Assembly (NCBI GenBank): GCA_002412965.1
Contig: DHWB01000010.1
Span: forward strand, 62,001-126,000
From: Desulfomicrobium sp. UBA5193
GTDB taxonomy: Bacteria; Desulfobacterota; Desulfovibrionia; Desulfovibrionales; Desulfomicrobiaceae
Reading direction: 5' to 3'
Length of the DNA: 64,000 bases
In this document: one piece after another, positions 57,079 to 64,000 of the stretch
Layout of the letters: every line of letters begins with the position of its first letter
Position numbering within the stretch: the first letter of the stretch is position 1
Notes under the pieces: generated by a model
Database searches by the model: none
The model's input: only the letters and a program-made list of their open reading frames with translations
Told to the model about the DNA's origin: nothing
Made by a program: the position numbers and the translations under genes

Positions 57079-59460
57079 TCAGGGGCTGCCCCGGCTGCCA
57101 AGATCGGCCTTGTGCGGGAATTGCACGCTGAAGGGGGTCCGTGCGCTGCGGCCCAGGTCGTCGGTGACGACGGCTTCATGGATTCCTTCGCGCAAGGGGA
57201 TGAAGTGCGGAGTTTCGGGCGGGGTCTGCCCCACGTAGCGGCCGTCGACATACCAGTAGTGGATCTTCGCGCCTTCCGCCCCGGCGGCGGACAAGGCCAG
57301 CCGCTGGAACTCGGGAGGCGCGTCGGGCCGGGACAGGTAGGGAGTTTCGGGCGAGGGGGACTGGATGACCGGTCCGGCCTCCTGCGGCACATCCTGGCAG
57401 TCCGGATGCACGGGGGGCAGGCCGGGCAGGGTCGCGCCCTGGGCGCGGCGGTAGGCCACCAGCTCGGCGGGCCAGACCAGGGCCGTCTCCTGCCGCGAGG
57501 GGCGGGTCAGCAGGCAATCTCCGTGCAGGCGCAGCCCCGTGTCCTCGTCCACGAAGATCGGCGTGTGCATGCCGCAGGTGGGGAGGTTTGTGCTGCCCGC
57601 GATGGCCGGGCTTGTCGTTTTCGGACAGAGGGGGCCTGGCTTCTGCCCGCTGACGGCGCATACATGGACGCGCTGCAGCGCGGGCGCGGGAAAGGCCGGC
57701 AGCTGCGTGACGCCGGGAGCCAGGGTGCGGAAGAGGTCGAAGAGCAGGGGCGCGGCATGGCGGGAACCGGAGATGTCCTTGCACTGCGAGCCGTCCGGGT
57801 TGCCGACCCAGACCCCGATGGCCAGGTCGCGGTTCACGCCCACGGCCCAGGCGTCGCGGTGGCCAAAGGAGGTGCCGGTCTTCCAGGCCACGGCAGGCGT
57901 GCTCAGCGTGAACTCCCAGGCGTCGGGCAGGTTCGGGCGTCTGGTCGTGGCCAGGATGTCCAGGACCATGCGCGCGGCCTCGGGGGAAAAAATCTGCACG
58001 CCGTGCTCCGCTTCGCCGTCCGGCACGGCCAGGGGCTGGACGGGCTTGTGCACGCCGCCTGCGGCCAGGGTGGCGTACAGGTTGGTCAGCTCCAGGAGGC
58101 GCACCTCGCAGCCGCCAAGGGCCAGGGGCAGACCGTAGTGGCTCGCCGGCCGGTCCAGCGTGGACAGGCCGCCCCGCCGTAGCAGGTCATGAAAGGGGAC
58201 CAGCCCGCAACGGGCCAGCAGGCGCGCGGCGGGGACGTTCAGCGATGTGGCCAGGGCCATGCGCGCGCTGACGAGCCCCTGAAAGTTCTGGCCGTAGTTT
58301 TCGGGCGCGTAGCCAGCAAAATCCGTGGGCACGTCGAGCAGCATGGAGCCGGGCACGAGGTGACCCTGGTCAAAGCCCAGGGTGTACAGGAAGGGCTTCA
58401 GGGTCGAGCCGGGCGAGCGTCTCGACAGGACATTGTCGACCTGCCCCTGGCGCAGGGGATCCCAGAAATCGGCCGAGCCGACGTAGGCCAGGACCTCGCG
58501 GCTGCGGATGTTCAGCACGACCACGGCGGCGTTGCCGATGGCCTCCCGGCGCAGGCTCTCCATGCGGCCGCCGACCAGGGACTCTGCGATGCGCTGCGCC
58601 CGCGCGTCGAGGCTGCCGGCGATGACGCTTGGCCCCGGCAGCCGTGAGCGCACCCATTGGCTGAAATGGGGCGCGTTTTGCGGCACTGCGGCGCGGGCGG
58701 CCAGCAGTGGGCGGGTCCGGCTTTCGGCGATGCGCGCGGGAGCGAACGTCCCGTGTGCCGCGAAACGTTCCAGGACCCGGTCGCGGACCGCGCGCGCGGC
58801 GCCGGGGTTTCGCAAAGGGTTGTAGCGGGCGGGCGAGCGCGGCAGGACCGAGAGCAGGGCGATCTCCCCCAGGGACAGGGCGCGCGGATCCTTGCCGAAA
58901 TAATGCCAAGACGCGGCCCCGACCCCGACCACGTTGGAGCCGAAGGGGGCGAGGTTCAGGTACCAGGTGAGTATCTGCTCCTTGGAGAAGCGGCTGCACA
59001 GCTGCAGGGCGCGGAAAGCCTCCACCGCCTTGGCGCCCGCCGTGCGGGGGCGCGGGTCGGCCATGCGCGCGACCTGCATGGGGATGGTCGAGGCCCCGCT
59101 GACGACCCGGCCCTCGCGGATGTTGCTCCACAGGGCGCGCAGGACGGAGAAGGGGTTGATGCCGGGGTGCCGGAAGAAGTGGCGATCCTCGGAGTCGATC
59201 ATGGCCGCGATCAGCTCCGGGGAGATTTCGGACAGCGTAAGTGGGAAGCGCCACATCCCGTCCTCGGCCAGAAAAAAGCGCAGGGGCTTGCCGTCCCGGT
59301 CCAGGACCCGGGTCGAAGCTGGAGGCTCAAGCCGGTCCACGGGAAAGGGGAAGAGGTGGTCCAGTATGAACCACAGGCCACCGCCAAGGATGAGGACGAG
59401 AATCAGGATCGTGGCGGCTCTGCGCAGGCAGGCCGCCACGATCCCTTGCGTCATCTTCAT
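57079..59460 (-). CDS. pbpC: penicillin-binding protein 1C
   Basis: 793 aa. An N-terminal membrane helix, a transglycosylase domain with DSEDRHFFRHPGIN and QVARM, a transpeptidase domain with the nucleophile in PGSTLKPFLY, SLN, and KTGTSFG, and the C-terminal BiPBP_C domain after ~residue 680. It polymerises glycan strands in the periplasm; PBP1C enzymes often have little detectable transpeptidase activity. The start overlaps the alpha-2-macroglobulin stop (ATGA), the standard pairing in Gram-negative bacteria. Confidence 0.95.
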   Translation of the reverse strand: MKMTQGIVAACLRRAATILILVLILGGGLWFILDHLFPFPVDRLEPPASTRVLDRDGKPLRFFLAEDGMWRFPLTLSEISPELIAAMIDSEDRHFFRHPGINPFSVLRALWSNIREGRVVSGASTIPMQVARMADPRPRTAGAKAVEAFRALQLCSRFSKEQILTWYLNLAPFGSNVVGVGAASWHYFGKDPRALSLGEIALLSVLPRSPARYNPLRNPGAARAVRDRVLERFAAHGTFAPARIAESRTRPLLAARAAVPQNAPHFSQWVRSRLPGPSVIAGSLDARAQRIAESLVGGRMESLRREAIGNAAVVVLNIRSREVLAYVGSADFWDPLRQGQVDNVLSRRSPGSTLKPFLYTLGFDQGHLVPGSMLLDVPTDFAGYAPENYGQNFQGLVSARMALATSLNVPAARLLARCGLVPFHDLLRRGGLSTLDRPASHYGLPLALGGCEVRLLELTNLYATLAAGGVHKPVQPLAVPDGEAEHGVQIFSPEAARMVLDILATTRRPNLPDAWEFTLSTPAVAWKTGTSFGHRDAWAVGVNRDLAIGVWVGNPDGSQCKDISGSRHAAPLLFDLFRTLAPGVTQLPAFPAPALQRVHVCAVSGQKPGPLCPKTTSPAIAGSTNLPTCGMHTPIFVDEDTGLRLHGDCLLTRPSRQETALVWPAELVAYRRAQGATLPGLPPVHPDCQDVPQEAGPVIQSPSPETPYLSRPDAPPEFQRLALSAAGAEGAKIHYWYVDGRYVGQTPPETPHFIPLREGIHEAVVTDDLGRSARTPFSVQFPHKADLGSRGSP

Positions 59461-62400
59461 GGGGTAGGGGCATCCCGCACGATGCGCACGCTTCCGAGCG
59501 GACCGCTGGCGCGCAGGCTTGGGGTGTACATGGCCTCGGCCTGCGCCGGAGGACAGGCGAAGAGCCCCGGAGTCACGGCCCGCAACACGCTGTAGCGCAC
59601 GCGCCAGGCGGCGTCTTCAAGGTTGCAGAAGACCAGGATGCGGTCGTCGCGCAGATCCTGATAGCCTTCCAGGGATTCTTCCTCCTCCATCCAGTCCAGC
59701 TTTTCCGTGGTCGCAAGGCGCGGGTTCTCCACCTCGAGGCCTGCAGGTAGCAGGCTCTGCACGACCACGTTGTCCACCCTTCCGCTGGTGCTGCGGACCC
59801 TGGTCTTCATGACGATGAGCTCGCCCTGGCGCACGGCGTTCAGGTCGAGAGGGCCGCCGTCCTCGCGCAGGAAGGTCTGCTCCACGTCCACGCCCTCCTT
59901 GAGCGGCGTGTGCGAGCTTGTCTTCGGAGCGCCCGAGGTCAGCACGGTGGAGAAGACGACGCGGTCGGTGGGCGACTTGAGCAGGGTGAATGCGCCCAGG
60001 GTCTTGATGTCCTCGGCCACGAAGACTTTTGTTTCGGGGAACATCCTCGAACTTTCCGGCCAGGTCAGGGTGCCCGCGAAGGGGCGGCTGTCGTCCAGAC
60101 GAGACAGGTATTTGCCCAGCGCCATGAAGGCCAGACTTGTCTCCTGGGTCGAGTACCGTTCATTGCGGCTCAGGTCCGCGCTGATGCGGGTCGTCAGTTC
60201 GGCCAGGCGCGGGTCGTCGGGCATGGTCCCGAGCAGAATGAGCGCCGCCAGTGCCCTGTCGCGCAGGCCCGAACCGAGGTTCCCGCCGCTGTCCCGGCGC
60301 GAGTCGTCGAAGGCCGGGGCGATGTGCAGGAGCTCGAAGGCCGTGCCCTGATTGCCGGTCTCCAGATAGGCTCCGGCCAGGAGGGTCCGCGCGACGCCGG
60401 TCAGCGCCTTGTCGAAGGTCGTGCGCAGATAGTCCTGGCTTCCGAGGTTGCCCCGTTTGCCCAGAGCCAGCACATAGAGCGCGTAGGCGGCCTGTTCGAC
60501 CTTGTGCGTGGGGCTGCCCGGTTCGGGAGAGGACAGGGATTCGAGGTAGTCCAGGCCCGCGCCGGACATGCGCTCTGGCACGGTGTGCCCGGCCAGATTC
60601 GCTTCCAGGAGGAAGTGGCAGACGTAGGCCGAGATCCAAGGGTCCGCCTCGCCGGCCCCGGGCCAGAAGCCGTAGCCCCCGGAGGAGGTCTGCATGGTCT
60701 GCAGGCGGCGGATGGCGGTCTGGACCAGCCCTGCCGGGCCGGTGACGTTAAAGCGGCCCGGTGCCAGTTCGCGGGCCAGGGCTCCGAAGTGCAGGAGCGG
60801 GAAGGCCTTGGACACGGTTTGCTCGGCGCAGCCGTAAGGGTAGCCGAGCAGGTTCTCCAGATGCCCGGAGAAGCGCATGAGCGGCACGGTCGAGAGGCGG
60901 ACCGTGCGCTTGACCGTGCCCGGCAGCAGGCTGTCCGGAACCGGACCGCCGATCGTGCCCGATTCTCCTTCCAGCACGCCGGATTCCATGAGCCGGGTCA
61001 CGGGCAGGGGCGAGCGCTGGTCCAGCTCTTCCCCGGCCGTGGCGGTTTCGCCGCCGCCCGTGGCCGTGAAGGAGAGGGTGACCTTGCCCTCCTCCTCGCC
61101 GCAGCGCAGGGGTAGGTAGACGGTGCCCTGCTGTCCCGGCTCCAGGGACAGCGGGTCGGGCAGGGCGCCGAGAGTGGCCGGTCCGCTCACGGTGGCGCTG
61201 ATCTGGAAGGCCGCGCCCGCGGGCGTGTCGTTGCGCAGGGTCAGGGGGATCTCCACCTCGTCGCCCAGGGACAGGAAGCGGGGCAGGGTCGGGGTCAGGA
61301 CCAGGGGCGTGCGCACGCGGGTCAGGGCCGCGTCCGTGCCGAAGGATTTGCCCTCGTTGCCCACGGCCACGATGCGCAGCGCGCCCTGGAAGTCGGGCAG
61401 GCGCACGCTGTGGGTGACGGCCCCGGACGGCCCGGCCGTGAGCACTCCGGACCAGAAGGTCACGGGTTTGACACGGCGGATGCCTTCCGTGCGCATGAAG
61501 GCCGACGCCCCGCCAAGCTCGTCGCCGCCTCCGGCCAGGGGCCTCGCCACGCTCAGGTGCGGGAACATGAAGGCGAAGTTGTCGTAGCTGATCACATCAA
61601 GGGCCCGCTTGGCGTAGAAATGGGCGAATGGGTCCGGATTCTTGCCTCCGGCCAGCTGCATGATGCCCTCGTCGACCAGGGCCACGGTCACCCGCGCATG
61701 GGGCGCGGCCTGAACCTGGACCTGTAGATCGGTGAGCGGGCGCACCTCGGCCGGCGCGCTGACGCGCAGATCCATCTTGTTGGACAGGCTGTCCACGAAG
61801 AGGGCGACCGCTCCGAAGGCCCGGCCAGGGCTGCCGGGCAGGATGTCCGTGCCCTTGCGGACCAGGGTGGCCGTGAGGTGGACGTTGGGCTGCCAGTCCT
61901 CGCGCACCGGGATGCGGAGCTGGCCCGTGTTTCCGTTCAATTCAACGATCTCGTGATATTCCACATCCCGGCCTTCGACCGTGATCAGGGCCTTGCCCGC
62001 GAAGGGCGAGCGGATCTGGATGGAGGCAGTCTCCCCGGCCAGGTAGCCGGTCTTGTCGGGAACCAGTTCGAGGCGGGCCGGATTCTTGACCGCCCAGGGC
62101 GAGTAGCCCCAGCCGCCGCAGTAGAATTCAACCTCCGAGGCCGCGCCGCTTTTCGGATCGGCCAGGCGCACCCGGTATGAGCCGTAGTCCGGCGGCGTGA
62201 CGGAAAAGGAGCCGCTGCCCTCGCCAGCAGTCACGCGCTGGGTCGAGACTTCCACCGGGTTGCGCACGGACTCGTAGCTGAATCCCGTCTCGGTCCTGCG
62301 CATGACCGTCTGCCATCTGTCCTGAAACAGGGTGGCGATCAGCTCTGGATGATTGGTCCGGTTGCCTTCGGGGCTGACGGTCACGAATTCGAAGACCGAG

Positions 62401-64000
62401 CTCTTGCGCGGCTCCAGTTCGAGGGAGTCGGGACGCTTGATGCCGGGATAGAGGGCGTAGATGTGGACCGGGATGCGTTTTCTGGCGGTCACGCCCCGGC
62501 CGCCCTGCTCGCGCACGCGGCTGGTCAGTTCGGCGGTCAGCGCCAGCGGCGGGGTCAGGTCTCGGGGGATCTCCACGCTGAACCCGGCCTGCCCTTCGCT
62601 GTCGAGCCGGGCTTCCGTGGCCAGCAAGGGCAGGGGCTCGAAGCTCTTGCCCGGATCGCCGAAGCTGTAGGCCTCGAACCCCTTGGGCGCGAAGTCCGCG
62701 CCGAGCAGCCGGGCCTTGGCGGATACGGCCAGGTTCGATGCGGGCGGGCCGAAAAGGTAGCGCGAGGCTACGGCAAAGGGCAGGCTCTGTCCCGGTCCGG
62801 CCTGCTCGGGGGCGTCTTTGATCTCGACGCTGATGCGGTCGGGGATGAATTCCTCGACCTGATAGGTGTAGGACCCGATGATCTGCCCGCCGCTCATGGC
62901 CTGCAGCAGGTAATGTCCGGTCAGGGACCAGTCCGGGATGTCGAGGCTGAAATCCGCCATGCCCTTGCCCAGCGCCAGATTGAGGGTGCGCAGGATGCGG
63001 CCCTCGGGGTCGCGCTGTTCGATGACTATGGGCAGGTCGGGCGGGGTGCCGATGCGGCCGTCGCGGACCAGCATCGCCCCGTCCAGGGTCTCGCCGGGAC
63101 GGTAGATGTCGCGCTTGCCGTAGATGTATGCCTGCAGGCCGGCCGCGCCCAGGGACGCTCCGCTGACGTCGAGTCCGGTGGTGTCGATGCGGAAGCGGTC
63201 CAGAAAGATGAAACTGAAGTCGTCGCCGGACCGCGCCAGGATCATGGCCGGTGCGCCCAGTTCGTCATTGCCGCCCGTGTAGGGGATGCGGGCCAGCCCC
63301 GCCGCGTCCGTGCGGGCCGTGCCGAGGAGCTGGTTGCTGACGCTGAGCAACTGCAGCTCCACCCCGTCAAGAGCCTGCAGGTCGCGGATGGAATTGGACC
63401 AGACCAGAAAGCCCGCGCCTTCCTGCTTGGCGACCAGGCCGATGTCCGTGCGTAGGACCCAGCGCGTGGCTCCGCGATAGTCCGAGGGCAGGTTCAGGCC
63501 GAGCTTGTACAGGCCCGGACGTTGGTCCGGGATGAGCTCGGACAGGGACAGGGTCCGCTCCTGCACGGCGTTTGGTTCGGAGGACAGACTGATGGTCTCG
63601 CGGTGGATTTCGCTGCCCAGATGGTAGGGCACGGACTCTCCGGCGTAGCCCCCTTCGAAGATCGAGTAGCCGTAGTCCTGGAACAGCACGCTCAGATTGT
63701 TGGGAAAGATTCGGCTCACGGTCAGCTCGACAGAGTCGGCGTTGACATGCTCGACCCCCAGAAGACCCTGGCCCTGGCGGGGCAGGAACATGCCTCTGGC
63801 CGCAAAATCCACGCTCGGAGGCAGGTCCGGCATGCGCAGGCTCTGCTCGAACTGGGCTTCGAGCACGGCCCCGTCCTCGGCCGACATGCCCTTGTCGATG
63901 CGGACCACATAGGTGCGGCCGGGCTCGAGCTTCCCGTTCAGGGTGGCGGTCTTGCCGTGGGTCGAGATCGAAATTTCGGTTTCGGGCTCGACCCTCAAGT
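59457..64000 (-). CDS. bacterial alpha-2-macroglobulin (YfhM type), 5' end outside window
   Basis: At least 1513 residues are visible; the frame is open to the window edge, so the signal peptide/lipobox and first domains are missing. The thioester motif CAEQ in YPYGCAEQTVSKAFPL is intact, followed by the alpha-alpha toroid repeats (SSGGYGFWPGAGEADPWISA) and MG domains before it. These proteins trap proteases in the periplasm and protect the wall synthesised by PBP1C, encoded in the same operon. Confidence 0.93.
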   Translation of the reverse strand, partial: LRVEPETEISISTHGKTATLNGKLEPGRTYVVRIDKGMSAEDGAVLEAQFEQSLRMPDLPPSVDFAARGMFLPRQGQGLLGVEHVNADSVELTVSRIFPNNLSVLFQDYGYSIFEGGYAGESVPYHLGSEIHRETISLSSEPNAVQERTLSLSELIPDQRPGLYKLGLNLPSDYRGATRWVLRTDIGLVAKQEGAGFLVWSNSIRDLQALDGVELQLLSVSNQLLGTARTDAAGLARIPYTGGNDELGAPAMILARSGDDFSFIFLDRFRIDTTGLDVSGASLGAAGLQAYIYGKRDIYRPGETLDGAMLVRDGRIGTPPDLPIVIEQRDPEGRILRTLNLALGKGMADFSLDIPDWSLTGHYLLQAMSGGQIIGSYTYQVEEFIPDRISVEIKDAPEQAGPGQSLPFAVASRYLFGPPASNLAVSAKARLLGADFAPKGFEAYSFGDPGKSFEPLPLLATEARLDSEGQAGFSVEIPRDLTPPLALTAELTSRVREQGGRGVTARKRIPVHIYALYPGIKRPDSLELEPRKSSVFEFVTVSPEGNRTNHPELIATLFQDRWQTVMRRTETGFSYESVRNPVEVSTQRVTAGEGSGSFSVTPPDYGSYRVRLADPKSGAASEVEFYCGGWGYSPWAVKNPARLELVPDKTGYLAGETASIQIRSPFAGKALITVEGRDVEYHEIVELNGNTGQLRIPVREDWQPNVHLTATLVRKGTDILPGSPGRAFGAVALFVDSLSNKMDLRVSAPAEVRPLTDLQVQVQAAPHARVTVALVDEGIMQLAGGKNPDPFAHFYAKRALDVISYDNFAFMFPHLSVARPLAGGGDELGGASAFMRTEGIRRVKPVTFWSGVLTAGPSGAVTHSVRLPDFQGALRIVAVGNEGKSFGTDAALTRVRTPLVLTPTLPRFLSLGDEVEIPLTLRNDTPAGAAFQISATVSGPATLGALPDPLSLEPGQQGTVYLPLRCGEEEGKVTLSFTATGGGETATAGEELDQRSPLPVTRLMESGVLEGESGTIGGPVPDSLLPGTVKRTVRLSTVPLMRFSGHLENLLGYPYGCAEQTVSKAFPLLHFGALARELAPGRFNVTGPAGLVQTAIRRLQTMQTSSGGYGFWPGAGEADPWISAYVCHFLLEANLAGHTVPERMSGAGLDYLESLSSPEPGSPTHKVEQAAYALYVLALGKRGNLGSQDYLRTTFDKALTGVARTLLAGAYLETGNQGTAFELLHIAPAFDDSRRDSGGNLGSGLRDRALAALILLGTMPDDPRLAELTTRISADLSRNERYSTQETSLAFMALGKYLSRLDDSRPFAGTLTWPESSRMFPETKVFVAEDIKTLGAFTLLKSPTDRVVFSTVLTSGAPKTSSHTPLKEGVDVEQTFLREDGGPLDLNAVRQGELIVMKTRVRSTSGRVDNVVVQSLLPAGLEVENPRLATTEKLDWMEEEESLEGYQDLRDDRILVFCNLEDAAWRVRYSVLRAVTPGLFACPPAQAEAMYTPSLRASGPLGSVRIVRDAPTP

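Overview
The window is GC-rich, densely coded bacterial chromosome. It probably comes from a sulfate-reducing Desulfobacterota of the Desulfovibrionales type, close to Desulfomicrobium; this is inferred from content. The pointers are a GAK-system cluster, two SulP permeases plus TauE/SafE and YeiH-type sulfur-anion carriers, an abundance of sigma54 response regulators, a c-heme sensor kinase of the DUF3365 type, and the Lrp-kbl-tdh arrangement. I saw no rRNA, tRNA, CRISPR array, prophage or intact insertion sequence.

Layout. 1-2.2 kb: end of a GAK locus (HprK-like kinase, CofD-like protein, amphi-Trp protein) with an HU-like protein. 2.4-10 kb: a radical SAM/SPASM enzyme, a DedA protein, then a four-gene cassette (unknown 806-aa protein, phosphatidylserine-decarboxylase-like, Lgt-like, exported protein). 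10-15.2 kb: Lrp/AsnC regulator divergent from kbl, then tdh, ilvN-like and ptb, with several intergenic repeats. 15.3-17.8 kb: hsp20, a CxxCxxCC protein and a DUF475/TerC protein. 17.9-21.4 kb: pstSCA under a Pho box. 21.7-23 kb: chrA. 23.2-36.5 kb: a sulfur-anion transport and signalling island. 36.6-40.4 kb: a MATE exporter and an EAL-CBS-GGDEF protein. 40.6-44.7 kb: phoB-phoR-pstB-phoU under a second Pho box. 44.8-46.9 kb: a secreted alpha/beta hydrolase with mlaA. 47-53.3 kb: a YeiH-like carrier, a small membrane protein, a heme-sensor kinase and a sigma54 regulator. 53.3-55.4 kb: small proteins and a Fic protein under a six-half-site operator. 55.4-64 kb: a TyrR-like sigma54 regulator, pbpC and an alpha-2-macroglobulin that runs off the window.

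The most unusual part is 23-36.5 kb. A sigma54 promoter fires leftward into small ORF-usp-sulP-small membrane protein-tauE. Divergent from it is an operon encoding a Lon protease with a response-regulator receiver domain inserted just before its AAA+ module, a histidine kinase and a sigma54 activator. Three GTTGC-N5-GCARC sites lie between the two operons, where enhancer sites for that activator would be expected. The whole unit was duplicated in tandem and the second copy then decayed. SulP, the sigma54 promoter and one enhancer site survive there, while usp, the small ORF, lon, the kinase and the activator were lost. An IS5-family transposase fragment marks the duplication junction.

Working model: phosphate uptake is handled by two separated PhoB-controlled clusters. 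Sulfur-anion carriers are controlled by two independent sigma54 two-component systems. One of these appears to couple the phosphorelay directly to proteolysis.
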